A stretch of 64,000 bases of DNA from Hofstenia miamia (GCA_004352715.1 SCFE01000040.1:1842912-1906911); one strand, 5' to 3'. Counted from the first letter of the stretch, positions 12,594-25,323 are shown. Notes: a model not told the origin generated them from the sequence alone. Made by a program: numbers and translations.

Positions 12594-14487
12594 ACTATTT
12601 GGGAAATGAAACAAATTTTTATTATGGAAATACTAATAAATATATCATTTTTTAACCACATGTACTTTCTGTGAAACAATGCAAACCTTTTCTTTAAATT
12701 TGATTGTATTTAACATGTTGAAATATTTTATTTTTGCTCAATAAAAATAAAGTTTTATTTTAAAATTCATAAACTATTATACAAATGCAAGTAGTTTAAC
12801 AATCATGTATTTGTAGAATGTCTTAAAATTTATATTTGTGTGCAATATCCCAAAGATAAGTAATATTGTGCAAAAAGACAAAAACAAACCATAAAAAACT
12901 CACAAAGGGAAAAATATCCCTATGACAAGTAATATTGTGCCAAAAGGCAAATACAAACCACAAGGAAACTTCAGAAAAGAAATGTAAGTCACAAACATAG
13001 AAAGACATTGGATAAGAAATGTATGTCACAAACATGGAAAAACATTGGAAAAGAAATGTATGTCACAAACATGGAAAAAAATTGAAAAAAACTGTAATTC
13101 ATAAACATGGAAAAGCATTGGAAAAAAATCTAAGTCACAAACATGGAAAAATGTTGGAAAAGAAATGTAAGTCACAAACATGGAAAAACAATAGAATGTG
13201 TAAACTCAAAGAAGGGAAAATGTCAGAAAAAATGTAAGTTTAAATATTTTATATATATGATATAAATAAATATTAATAACCAATTTACAACACTAATAAC
13301 AAAACAACCATTTTGAAATGTTTCATATTGAAATTTCTACTTGCAAATATTTTAATCTTGAATTCTACAGAAAAATTTATTGAAAAAGTATTTATTTCAT
13401 TTGTACCAGAAACAGTTATTGATAAATTGATTTACTTCATTAACATTTTAGTTTTGTAGCATCTTTCATTTACATAATTGTATAAATTGGGAAAAACATA
13501 TAATAATAATTGAGATTGTTTTCCAACTTGTGAAAAAATTCTAGTATTTTTCATTTAAAAGTGTTTTATTTAATTGTGATAATTTCTAAAGTGATTTGGA
13601 TTTCATGTTCAATAGATAACAATCTTTATGATTGGATATATTTTGACAATTTAACAATAGGATATAGATAAAAAATTATGCAATGTTAACATTTTCTGTT
13701 AAGAAATGCAAATTTGTACACAGAGTGGCATAATGGAATTTAGCATGGTTGTACTGTGTTTATAATTTACTACATTTTGACATTTGAACAATGGGATATT
13801 GATAAAACCACATATGGTCTATGAAAGCATGCAACTTTCTACATGTATGAATATACACAGCCAGTAAAATTTAATTTCACATTGATGAAAGAACTACCCT
13901 GAAAGATTTCAAACTTTTTGGTAAGCTATTTTTATAATTAAATCTCAGATATTGTTTTGATTATTAATTCTTTTTTTGCAATATTATCTCTAGTTAGTTT
14001 TACAGATATTTCTTTTAAAACAATCAATTTTATTTTAATGAATTGCTACCAATTTGTTGTCCAATATTAAATTAATTATCCACTTTATCATAAATAGAAA
14101 CATTATTTGTTTCTTAATACACATTTTTAATATAATTTGTTTAAACTTTTAATTGTCATGTGTTTTATACTGTGATCTATCAATTCATTTGAATTGTTTA
14201 TTTATCATTAATTTAGATACTACAATGTGAAATTAATAACTTGCAAATACACTTTTCATTTGTTTCCTGCGGGATTCTATCAACAACAGTGATGATAAGC
14301 TAACACAATAGACAAATTTAATAGTTCAATATATATGGTATTATAAGCAAAGCATAGAATAAATTACATTTTGTCTTGTCTTAAACACAAATGTGGGTTT
14401 ACCACATATGTTTAGTAAATATTAGAAATTGTGAATTTTTGGATAAACTAGTTTTAGGTTTTCTCAAAAAATTAATTTATTTTATTA
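12594..14487. repeat. Long inverted repeat, right arm, uninterrupted
   Basis: This arm is the reverse complement of 7258-8395 followed by 630-1405, in one unbroken piece of about 1.9 kb. It therefore gives the pre-insertion sequence of the left arm. Positions 12990-13195 hold about six units of a 33-37 bp tandem repeat (CACAAACATGGAAAAA...). In one frame these read as repeated HKHGKxLEKK-like peptides. Confidence 0.75.
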
Positions 14488-14571
14488 CTGAAATAGGGCA
14501 TTATGCTTTTTAATGAGTATAATTATGTCTCTGATTCAAACATTTGTTATTAAGTTTTACCAATAAAAGGT

Positions 14572-14992
14572 AGTATGTAAAGTAAAACATGCAAACTAAA
14601 TTAATGTGTGATGTATATTAACAACTATGTAAAGTAAAATATAAGATATAAACTAAATTAATGTTGTATTTCTAATATCATGTATGTTAATATAAAAAAA
14701 ATTGTGTAAAATATAATATGTAAACTAAATTAGTGTGTGATGTATATTAAGAAGTATGTAAAGTACAACTTGCAAACTATATTAATGTGTGATGTATACT
14801 AACAAGTATGTAAAGTAAAATATAACATGTAAACTAAATTAACGTGGTATTTCTAATGTCATGTATGTTAAAAATAAACAAGTGTGTAAAATAAAACATG
14901 TAAACTAAATTAATGTGATTATTTCCAATGTCATGTATGTTAATATAAAAACAAGTATGTAAAGTAAAATAAACATGTAAACTTAATTATAC
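14572..14992. repeat. AT-rich minisatellite, about 60-110 bp units
   Basis: Repeated words TGTAAAGTAAAACATG, AAACTAAATTAATGTG and TCATGTATGTTAATATAAA alternate through the block. Units are of two kinds (with or without the TTTCTAATGTCATGTATG part), giving a higher-order pattern. It abuts the outer edge of the right inverted arm. Confidence 0.8.
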
Positions 14993-14999
14993 CACATAA

Positions 15000-15914
15000 A
15001 TAACACAAAAAACAAATAAAAATACCCTATACAGATTCCATAATGTCAGTACAACACACCCAGCAATATCAATGGTCAAGCAGAGGTCAAAGGCCACCCT
15101 CTTGAACAATCAGAAAAAAATGGAACCTCTTACAACCCACCCCTCAACCAATCAGAAAAAAGTGAAACTTTGTACAAGTCTCTTTAACTACTGATTTAGA
15201 GTACCACCACTATCACTTAGTGTAAAAACATAACTATTTTGCAATAATTCTGAACTTTCTTAGTGAAAAAATAGTTATTTGCAATTGATACAAAAACTAA
15301 AATTTATATTAATTCAATTTTTACAACATTTTAGAGTAGATTTTCAATCAAGTTTAAGTTTTGATGATTCTCATTTGAGGTTTTCTGATTGTATTTTTTG
15401 AGCTTATTTTAGTTGGACATCTTAATATTCTGATAACTCAAAAACCTTGTATGATACAAATAACATTTAAACACAACCTCAATATTGTATTGACCACTGA
15501 ATTAGAAACAAAATTTCATAAAAAATTAATATAAATGTGATTTGTGTAAGGTTATCTTGCATTATACATTTTGATGTTTCTTTCATCTGGTTATTGGCAA
15601 ATTTAAGATTCTAAATGGCTTTGCTCAGTGCAGGGTTTTTGAGTTGAATTTAAGTTTTTAGATTTCAAGTTTTTTAAAGAAAATTCTGTGTTTGATCAAT
15701 TTTTTTCTAATTCCAAGTTTTATGGTAAAAAATATTTATTTTACAATAATAATATAAAATTGAAAATAATTTAATTTTTAAGGTATTTTTTATTGGATTT
15801 TCAATTGAGTTCAAGTTTTGATGATTTCTCTTCTGAGTATTTCCAATATAGTTTTGTGAGCTTATTTGAGTTTGAGTTCTTAACATTTTGAGTACTCAAA
15901 AACCCTTGTTCAGT
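15000..15914. other. Unassigned AT-rich DNA
   Basis: No coding or RNA signal was seen. Two related passages (15345-15440 and 15790-15905, both with TTGATGATT...CTCAAAAACC) suggest an old internal duplication. Confidence 0.4.
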
Positions 15915-16270
15915 GGCACTCAATTTTGTGTTTGTTCTTTTTACCAACATAAAGAACTTTCAAACCAACATACAGAACCTTGAGGCCACAAATCATATCT
16001 TTATGACAAGATGAACAAAAATTTAACATGAATGAAGTATGAAGATTAATAACATTAGATGGGTCTGTCAAAATTTTATATTATGTATAATAAAATATTT
16101 ATCTGGATATTTTTCTTGAAATCAAATATAACTTTTTATTACTTAGCCTAGAATAAAATTTAATAAACAACCTCCTTTTGTAATTCAAAGACTAAATTTT
16201 AAAATCCTTTTTTGATGTATTTGATATTTATTTTGGCATAACTGCATCATTCATCTATTTAAATTTGGAC
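15915..16270. repeat. Diverged copy of the foldback family seen at 19823-20240
   Basis: It shares with 19840-20090 the words ACCAACATA, ACCTTGAG, ATGAACAAAAATTTA, GAAGATTAATAACATTAGAT and AATAAACAAC, in the same order. The right arm is weaker than in the second copy. Confidence 0.6.
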
Positions 16271-17304
16271 ATTGGTAATATGAACTCTATGAATTATAAT
16301 GATCAATTTTTAATTAGACAAATTTAGTTTATTCTCAATAATTTTGCTTTTTACTTTATATTTTGAGTTTATATGTTTTTATGCAGTCTGTGTCACTAAA
16401 TTCATCTGTTTAGTTAAAGGGCACCCTGATGAGGGACAGCTTGGCTGGCATATTCCTTTAACTTAGGTTAGGTATATGGCTAGGGTTTTTTGTTGTACTG
16501 AATTTCATTTTTAAATAAAATTGACCTTTATTGCTATCACCAAAATTGAATGAGATGAGAAACACACTGAGTGTAGATTGTCTACCTAACATGTAGGTTT
16601 CATTCACTGCACCCAAGAGTTAGGTTTTCTTTATTCTTTATCTTATTTGACACTTTCTTAAGGTTATCTTTATTGGGTTGGCCAAGTGTGGCCACTCTTC
16701 CATAACATGATCTGTTTACTTTTAACTTTTATTAGGATATGGTATTATAGCAGGAGGAGTTAGTTATTAATTTATAGCACCAGAAATTCCATGCTTTAAC
16801 TCAGAACCCACAATAGATAGCTAGACTTTTTGCAGTGTCAATGAATTGCCTCACATTTCATCATCACTACCTCATTATTGAAGATCCTATTACTCTCATT
16901 GAATTTCATTATTTAAGATATTTACTGTTATATATGTAATCTAAGTAATACAAATATAATATTAGAACTTAATGCCATTCTTATTTATTTTAAGTCAGTT
17001 TTCTTGATTCATAGTTGATGAAGCTCTTAAGAGTGTTCTACATAATCAGCTCTTATATGAAAGTACACTGAAAATTATAAACTAGCATACCATATATTTG
17101 TATGAATTTATATTTCTAACAAAAGCCAATTAGCATAAATTTTAGGAACATAACTGACTTTCAAAGGGATACATAATATACATTAAATATATTCACAATA
17201 TACAATTTCAAATTCATGGTGTAAGATAAGCAGCCATTGCTTTTATAGGATGAAAGTTTGTGAGTTCCTAAAATTTATTATTGACTATATCTGTTTTGGT
17301 TATA
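16271..17304. other. Unassigned DNA
   Basis: No gene was found. A small less AT-rich part at 16420-16720 has no interpretable structure. Confidence 0.35.
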
Positions 17305-17306
17305 TA

Positions 17307-18021
17307 AGGGCATTCAGAAAGTTCGGTTAGTTTTATATTTACCTCATTTTTCGGATTTTCATTATTTTTATTGACATTATATGATTTATAATTGTTATTA
17401 GATAAAGATATATAAAAAGGATGCATATTTCTTATATATTGCATCACTATTATACTTTACCAAAAGTTCATTGCAAATATGTGCATGACACTCTTTATTA
17501 CCATCACTTAGACCATGTGGAACCCATCTGCATGAGATGAATTTCAAGCCCATATCTTTTAAATGTTAACAAATTGTAATTCATTTCCAATATCTTCTGT
17601 TGAGCAATAAGGATTATTTCTTAAAATATGCTTGACATTATTGTTTATATTGTGATTTGGTCTCCCACTGCACAGATCATCCATCATTAAATTTTTTATC
17701 CATCTTTGGCATATTCTTTCTGTAACAGTATCAGTACTAATTGTTTCATTTATCTCTTCTGCCATACTTGCTCCATTCAAATTTCACAACCAACAATATT
17801 TCATAAACATTCTAAGTTCCTCCTTCATAACATCAACCATATTGCAGACACAATAAATGTAGTTAAGCAAGCAAAAAAATCTCAATACATAAGAAACATG
17901 CTTCCTTTTTATATATCTTTATCTAATAACATAATTGTAAATCATATAATGTCAATAGAAATAATGTAAATTGCAAAAAATAATGTAAATAAAAATCAGA
18001 CCAAACTTTCTGAATACCCCT
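17307..18021 (-). mobile_element. Internally deleted mariner element
   Basis: The left end AGGGCATTCAGAAAGTT and the complement of the right end, AGGGGTATTCAGAAAGTT, form terminal inverted repeats of about 28 bp. TA dinucleotides flank both sides. The length, about 715 bp, is roughly half of a complete mariner. The interior encodes only the DNA-binding half of a transposase (see 17559-17780), so the element could move only with outside transposase. Confidence 0.75.
17559..17780 (-). pseudogene. Mariner transposase N-terminal (HTH) fragment
   Basis: The 73-codon minus-strand frame reads RICQRWIKNLMMDDLCSGRP, then NVKHILRNNPYCSTEDIG. In mariner proteins the first helix-turn-helix ends with a W...F..G....D..RSGRP linker, followed by a second HTH with V..L...DRRLT..EIA. 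The DDD catalytic domain is absent. It lies centrally in the 17307-18021 element. Confidence 0.65.
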
Positions 18022-19822
18022 ATATGTATTTGAGTTTCTTAAACTATACAAAGGGAAAACAAATAGAATTGTATAATCATGCCAATCCACCATTAGTGTT
18101 TAATTTAGAGAAAACATATTACTTTTCTTAGTTAACACAATTAGTAGAGTTGACATTCTCCTAATTCTCTCCTTCACCATAAGTGGTTGGGTTAATGACT
18201 TAAATTAATATGCATTAGCTTTTCTAACTGTGTAACTTACTCCAGCTTATTTAGATAAAGTCGATAAAATGGAAGACAGGATCAACACTTGAATGTGGCC
18301 ATGAATTTCCAGAAACACACTGATCAGCTGCATCTACAAATAGAGCTGTCTTTTCAAAGTAGAAACCATCGAAGGAATTAGTATGTGAATAGCGAACTCA
18401 GTGTGATGGGATTTGTAACTACTTAAGAATTTAGTTCATTGATTGTTTTTGTTATTATGAATTTGAATAAGGAACAGATTAATGCAACCAGGATGCTTGA
18501 GTAGCTTAGTATTGAACCTTACATGTAATAACCCTACATATATAGAAATACATAATAGCCCTTGATACATGTAAACAATCAATGCCGCCTGCAGAATATA
18601 GACATTAGTCAGCCAATGGTCTACTGTAAGAAACAATGAGCAACTTGTTGTGACTATTAAACAATCTATACATATTAAAATATAAAGATAAGACGTATAT
18701 AACCATCTAAGTATAATTAATATTAAATCACTGATTGTAACATAACATAATAGCTGACTAAAGTTCATCAACAGGGAAGTTAACATGTAAAACATAATAG
18801 TTGCAATCATAATAACAGGCAAGCAATGACAAGTAGGAAAGCTAAAATGATAAAAACTCCTACACCTATCCATAACCTAAGAGCACAAGGGTAACTACAG
18901 CTGTCGCCCTCCCCACTGTGGAATAGCTATTAGGAGGCTGCTCCAGCATACATTTAACTGGATGTGGGAACCACCATACAGTTACCCCAGCTTGTAAATG
19001 TTTAGCTTTCCATTAGAATATAAAATAACCTGACAAGAGAAAAGTAAATCCAATGTAAATTTGTTCATCAATAATTACATCATTTCAAGCATATTTATAG
19101 CACTTGGTAATAAACAACTAAATATTTGACTAGTACCTGTTAATTGCTTCTTGTTTACAGTTTTCCCTCGTTTAATATTTCTGTTAACAATTATGCAACG
19201 TCAGCATTAATTTGACTGTTTGACCATCTATCGTTTTGTCAAATACTGTCGAGCATAATTTAAATCTAATTGCACAAAACGTTTTACAAAATGGAATAAT
19301 CAATCCTATCATGTGTTTACATTTAAATCATTATAATCATTATAAATATTTTTAGTCTTTGTTCATCCCTTCTCTCATCTTGACCACACATGATAGTTGA
19401 TGGATTATGTCACAGAATGAATAGGTTGGGATTGAACTTCACCACCATTTGCAAATGAAATAATAGTAAAAAAGCTTAAGTTAGACAATAACAAATAGGT
19501 TGAAACATTGAAATAAACAATTGTGATTAAATCCAACTGTTGGAATAGGAAAAAGGAAGCATACATTTCTGAAATACACCAAAGCAATTTTTTTAATATA
19601 GCTCATTTTTGGATGAAGCTGGCAAAAATAATCAGGTTAGAATGGAATTTAAAAATGTGTAGCAAATAATACATATTTGTGATCAATAATATAAGTCAGA
19701 TAAGACTAATTGCAAGAAATATTAAGCTAATTTATCATAAATTTAATTTATACAAAATAAATTAATCCCCCAATTTGAAGTGAATTAGAAAAGCAATTAT
19801 AAAATTACAGGAGGGATATAAA
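18022..19822. other. Unassigned DNA
   Basis: A 145-codon open frame on the minus strand (18436-18873) is rich in hydrophobic residues because of T-rich DNA. It has no family motif or splice context and is not called a gene. Confidence 0.35.
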
Positions 19823-20240
19823 AATTCGGGTTGGTACTTTTTATCAACATACGAAATCTTGAAACCGACAAAGAGAACCTTGAGATCAACATAGCAAATC
19901 ATTATGACAATATGAACAAAAATTTAGCATGAATGAGCTATGAAGATTAATAACATTAGATGGGTCAATTAAAATTTTCTCATATTTTCATTAAAATATG
20001 TATCTCAGTTTTTGTTATGAAAGCAAGTATAATATTTTATTATTTAGTCTAGATTACAACTCAATAAACAACTGCTAAAACTAATTTTTGATGTCTCTTT
20101 TGATATAATTGATACGTATACCTCATTCATGCTAAATTTTTTGTTCATATTGTCATAACGATTTGCTATGTCGATCTCAAGGTTCCCTATGTCGGTTTCA
20201 AGATTTCGTATGTTGATAAAAAGTACCAACCAAAAATTCA
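19823..20240. mobile_element. Foldback (palindromic) MITE, about 418 bp
   Basis: The left arm GGTTGGTACTTTTTATCAAC and about 110 bp beyond it recur inverted at the right end (GTTGATAAAAAGTACCAACC, ending 20231). Near-perfect pairing extends past ATGACAATATGAACAAAAA. The arms contain a short internal repetition (CAACATA, GACAAAGAGAACCTTGAGATC). Noncoding. An older relative is at 15915-16270. Confidence 0.8.
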
Positions 20241-20327
20241 TTTTCATATAAAGAGTTTCTCATTTATAACTACTGACGTAACGTTATTCAAAGATACTTA
20301 CCTCAACTGCTTTATGCATGTTTGCTG

Positions 20328-21321
20328 AGGTGAAATACTTCGCACATGAAATACCTCGCATGTTGTCATTACAACGTCATCATTCACTTGCATTAGTTTT
20401 TAGTAATTAAATTTGTAATTAAATGAAATGAAACGAAATATCTATATTTTAATATAATATAATTTATTTGATTACTTATTGGAACTCTGATTTTTATGCA
20501 GAATATAATGCAATGGAATTTTTTGAAAGCACACGAGGAAAACAGCAATTAATTTATGAAGGACTTGTGTACTATCAATTGAAAGTATTAAAAAATTAAA
20601 CACACTGGATATGTTCTGTCATTCTATTTATATATATATATATTGTCACTATATCCGAACTATGGTGTATAAGATATTTAGATTCAAGGGATATACCTAT
20701 TATATATTTAACTATTTCTGATTTGTAGTGTAAGATAAACACAACTGTACACTTGTACAGAAGATGTGAGTTTAAATCTCACCGAATCAATACGTAAATA
20801 ATGCTATTGCACAATATTTTTCCTCACAAGCTTGTGTATATTGCATTTTAATTCTGAGGAGAAAGATCAATAATTTCGATTGTGTTTGATTTTGCATATT
20901 CTAATTAACAATGAAGTAACAAACCATACTATTGGGAGACTATTTCGTTAAATATAATTAAGCAATTTATTCTAACAAATTAAACTTATAATTTCAAATG
21001 GTCTCAATGGCTTCGCTACTGAATACTGAGTGCTTTAGGTGATGTTGCTACCCAATCATTCTTCTATATACAATAATTATTTGTTCACTGCCGTTTATGA
21101 CTTGCTCTTTGCAATTCTTTATAATATTATATTTATAAGCTGGAAGCACCTTAGAACACTAGCTATAATATTCTAAATCATAATTCAATTCTATTATAAC
21201 AATATTTCATCCCAATTAAAACAAAGTTCACAATTCCATTAAATTAGTGTCTCAAATACTTCCAATGACGTAATAAATACGTATGCGAGGTATTTCATGT
21301 GCGAGGTAATTCACCTGAACC
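20328..21321. mobile_element. Nonautonomous DNA transposon with about 35-bp inverted repeats and 8-bp flanking repeats
   Basis: The left terminus AGGTGAAATACTTCGCACAT continues through ATGAAATACCTCGCAT. The complement of the right terminus is AGGTGAATTACCTCGCACAT with the same continuation, preceded by five extra bases. GTTTGCTG stands immediately outside both ends (20320-20327 and 21322-21329), an 8-bp target duplication as made by hAT or P-type transposases. No coding sequence. The interior carries a tRNA-like fold at 20719-20789. Confidence 0.7.
20719..20789 (+). ncRNA. tRNA-like cloverleaf sequence (pseudogene or SINE-head-like)
   Basis: Every arm of a tRNA can be drawn over 71 nt. The acceptor stem TGATTTG/CGAATCA has 7 pairs, one of them G-T. 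The D arm is GTGT/ACAC with a 7-nt loop. The anticodon stem CTGTA/TACAG has 5 pairs, then a 5-nt variable region. The T arm GTGAG/CTCAC has 5 pairs and a 7-nt loop. TAGTGTAAGA resembles box A and GTTTAAATC resembles box B with one mismatch. Against a working tRNA: the anticodon loop is only 6 nt without the usual U33 pattern, and the D loop lacks GG. It is probably a decayed tRNA-derived sequence; chance is possible. Confidence 0.3.
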
Positions 21322-21329
21322 GTTTGCTG

Positions 21330-21978
21330 ATTGGGTTTCATGTTACAGTCAGATAGCCAGCCTTTTTAAATTCGAATATTAGATTCAAACGGTGACGTAA
21401 ATAATTTCTTTCGAGTATATTATCTACTCTGCATTATCAGAAGCTTTATTTGTTGTAAATTGAAATTCTTTTATTATGTGAGGCTTAGATCCCTTTATCT
21501 AGCCTTCGTCTATAAAAAAACTTAATAAAGTTGCACTTATTTACAATATTTAAACTAATATATGAAATTGCTTTCTTCATAAATTAATGTACATTATGCA
21601 ATTGTTTATTGCATTAAATATTTCAAACAATAACCCTTTAATCCTAAATTTAAATAAGTAATTAATTTATGTTATAATTTGTTTGTTTTATTTCGAATAT
21701 ACATATACTGTAATGCATTTCACAAGGGCGTAGATAATCGGGCAAATAAAAACAACAACAATTATCTTATTCACGGATTCAAGCTTTGAGTTTGCCTATT
21801 CGCAGAATAGATAAACGATATTAGGGGTAAATTTTCCCAATTGTCATGAAACAAAGAGAATTTAAATTCCATTCACCCAAAAATTAATAGATATGATGAA
21901 TGAAATGCAATGATTGAAGAGTTAGAGTTAAATTTGATTTAGAGTGTAATTGCCTTTACAAGCATGGCACAACGATCC
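21330..21978. other. Unassigned DNA
   Basis: No coding or repeat signal was recognised. Confidence 0.35.
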
Positions 21979-21981
21979 TAA

Positions 21982-23019
21982 AGCCCTGTTTACACTGGTT
22001 CAACTTGAGGAATTTGTCAATCGAATTCAATAGCGCATGGACGCGTTTTCATTTGTTCCTCATGTTGATTTCATTTGACGATTTCAATAGTGCATGGTCG
22101 CGTTTATATCTGTTCCTCATGTTGATTTCATTTGACGATTTCAATAGCGCATAGTCGCGTTTACATCTGTTCCTCATGTTGATTTCATTTGACGATTTTA
22201 ATAGATTCCTAATGTAAACACCCCACAAAATTGAAAGCGCACGGAGGAGAGGAACGCAATATATTTTCAATCTATTTTGTGTTCAACTTTCCTCTTGCGC
22301 ACAAATGTAAACGCGCCTTTCGCTATTGAATTCCTCAAAGTAAGCAAAGTTTCTATTTTAATAGGCAAAATACGACTAAATTATAGAATTTTNGCGTATT
22401 TATGCTGGCGCTGTTCAATTCCGTTATTAATACCGGCGCGACCAGCTATGGTAAACCAAAAAAAATCTAAAATTAAAAAATCTAATTTTTTAAAATCTCA
22501 TATTGTAGGTATGGGTATAAGCTATCCATGACAGAAATTTGAAGTTAGTTCAGACCATACAGACGAAATGAATTGATGCTGGCACTAGTGACTAAAACAA
22601 AAAAGCATTGTTGTGCGTGAGCGACTTCGAAACGAAATAACTCGTATTTATATATATATAAATTTCCTAGCTAAAAACCGACCAGTCGATATTAACGTTG
22701 ATGGCACCACTAAAGCTGCTAGAATCAAACATTGATGTTTTTACGAAATTGCTACCTACTTAACAATAGTATTCATCACTGAATGTAACACAAAGTTCAT
22801 GACAATTTCTATAGGNAATATTAAAATTTGTTATTAAGTTTCATTTTCCGCAAATGAAAAAAATTTAGTTGAATAATCAAAATATACATTTACATGATTT
22901 ACGCAAGTCAAAATAGAAATTACTTGAGCTAACCAAACTAAAGAAATGCATAATGTCAGATTGCTATTGAAACCATTTAAAAATTATTATTACTAATGAA
23001 TGGTAATCTATAATATATA

Positions 23020-23064
<45 letters not shown>

Positions 23065-23883
23065 TTCCTAGCTAAAAACCGACCAGTCGATATTAACGTT
23101 GATGGCACCACTAAAGCTGCTAGAATCAAACATTGATGTTTTTACGAAATTGCTACCTACTTAACAATAGTATTCATCACTGAATGTAACACAAAGTTCA
23201 TGACAATTTCTATAGGACATTTACTGTTAGAATTGGATTTATGTAAATATTCCTTTGATTACTATCAAAATTTTGCTCAATTGATAAGACATTTAATTGA
23301 AAATAGTTAAAAGAAATTTTATGGTGTCTCCATGATTTCTTTTATCTTTTACATCATTTTCATCAAAGTGTGCAACTAAAATCCTAGCCATTCATTCCTG
23401 TAGCTGTACTATCTTTGTAAAAATATTGAAATAAACTTTTCTTGGATCGACTTGCACCCTAATCCGTCATCAATAGTTAAATAGAGAATTTCTCAGTGTA
23501 CTCTGGAGTAGTTGCATATTTCCCCCATTTTTCAAGTTGACAAATACAAGGCTTAAATATATTTAGGTGGACAATTGCCCATCCTTGCCCACCATAGCTA
23601 CGGCTCTGTAGGCCTGGTCTGTGTTAATTAGGTTATTGGACTGACGGTAGCTTATTATTCTTTTAAATCGTTTAATAAATATCAACGAAAAAAGAACCAA
23701 TGTAAACAGGAGATTTCAATATTGAAATCGTAAATGAAATCAACATGAGGAACAGATGTAAACACGTCCATGCGCTATTGAAATCTTCAAATGAAATCAA
23801 CATGAGGAACAGATGTAAACGCGTCCATGCGCTATTGAATTCGCTTGACGAATTCCTCAAGTTGAACCAGTGTAAACGGGGCT
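21982..23883. mobile_element. PIF/Harbinger-like MITE with TAA target duplication (family 1)
   Basis: The termini are AGCCCTGTTTACACTGGTTC and its inverted partner ending CCAGTGTAAACGGGGCT, flanked by TAA at 21979-21981 and 23884-23886. The arms carry tandem units of about 65-70 bp (GCGCATGG.CGCGTTTACATC, TGTTCCTCATGTTGATTTCA): three on the left and two on the right, in opposite orientation. A TWA 3-bp duplication is the mark of PIF/Harbinger transposition. There is no transposase. The interior includes two single Ns and a duplicated block (22660-22815, 23061-23216). Confidence 0.65.
22660..22815. repeat. 156-bp block repeated identically at 23061-23216
   Basis: Both blocks follow a TA microsatellite and, by eye, agree base for base. 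The first ends exactly at a single N (22816). This suggests a contig join through the microsatellite rather than old duplication. Confidence 0.85.
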
Positions 23884-23886
23884 TAA

Positions 23887-25320
23887 CACAGTGCTCTGCC
23901 ACAGTCCTTGATTAACAGCTAGTTTTGGAGTAAATTTGAATTAGAAATTTAGAGATCCTCGATAAGATACTTTTACAATTTTTTGCAATATTCTGTTTAT
24001 GATTTTTCACTTTTTGTGTAAATATGTAATAATAGCTTTATTATTTTTTCAAACGGCGGAAGTTCAGAATAAACACTACTAGATTGTAAAAGAAGGTAAG
24101 AAATGCAATAAAATGTTTATATGCTATCGACATAGACCGATTGTTTGGCATTTGCATAAAAGTAACTAAATATTTAAGAAAGAACGCATAAAATTAAGAG
24201 TTGGTAAACAAAAGATATTTGCCAAATGATAAAATTAACGTACATTTTTTAATTTCCATGTCGTATTTTCTTTGTCATTTAACGTGCTAAATCGGAATAT
24301 ATAAATACAATATAATAAACATTCGATGACAAATACACATTTTGTTTTTCATTTCCTCTTGAGTAGCCCGCTGTGATTCTTTCAGGTTGGATTTTATTGA
24401 ATTTAAAGCTCTTAAGAATGTATTGATATATTTAAACTATCATTTTCCACTTTGACAGTGGTTTTTATTTCCTGTAGTGCTGCATTGCGTTTGTTTCTAT
24501 GCTATAGAACGCCATAATTTGCTTCATTGTCATCTGTATAAGATAATGATTTCAAGTAATCTTTATGTAATGTATTAACGTACTACCTCTTATCTTAAGA
24601 CTTAGTTTGGAGATTTAGCTCTAGTGTACTAATTATGATTTATTTCTTTAAACAAATATATGCTATGAAATATTCGTTTCTTTGTGGTTTTATATGCCCT
24701 AATAGTTCATATATATGTAACCAAATTTTTTTAGTAAATTCTTTTAGAAATGATTGATTAGAACTGTATATTCGGTTCTTAAAATTTATTATCCGAATTA
24801 TCATTTTTGAACCTTATTGTGTTGTATTATATTCTACCATATAATAAGACCCCAAAAATAGTTCCTTGCTTTTCTTAAATTTATATTTATAATTATCATT
24901 TATAAAATTGTAAAATAATAATGCAGTTTATTCCGCCGTAAAGTTGTGTTTACACAAAACATTTTATAAGTTAATATACTTTTATATTTAGAAAGTAAAT
25001 TGCTATTTCTTTTTGTCAAGTCTTACTTTTATGTTATCTTTTTTAAATATTTATCGTGAATTTGGTTAATTATGCTGAACTATCAGTCTATATTTTTTTA
25101 TGTATTTTATTGTATTTCTTACTGTTTTTGCTTCCTAGTAGGGTTAATTTCTTCCTCGTTCTACCGCGTGGAAATATTCTGCACCTTAGCCAACAGTTAC
25201 AATGGAAATATGCGTGAACATTATCAATTCAAAAATTAATTTTTCATATGCATTTAGTATTTAACGCATTTCAAAAATATTTGTTTATTGAGTTCAACAC
25301 TTGCTTGTTTATAAAGCAGC
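23887..25320. other. Unassigned AT-rich DNA
   Basis: No gene, RNA or repeat was recognised on either strand. Confidence 0.35.
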
Positions 25321-25323
25321 TTA

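Noticed and set aside
13019-13237. Open frame with HKHGK repeats as a gene
   Set aside because: It is the A-rich strand of the same tandem repeat, without start context, splice sites or a conserved frame.
16415-16480. CCCTGATGAGG resembling a hammerhead ribozyme core
   Set aside because: The CTGATGA element is present, but the required GAAA after stem II and a third stem could not be found on this strand.
18436-18873. 145-codon hydrophobic minus-strand frame as a membrane protein
   Set aside because: T/A-rich DNA commonly gives Leu/Ile/Tyr-rich frames; there are no family motifs, no splice partners and no composition shift.
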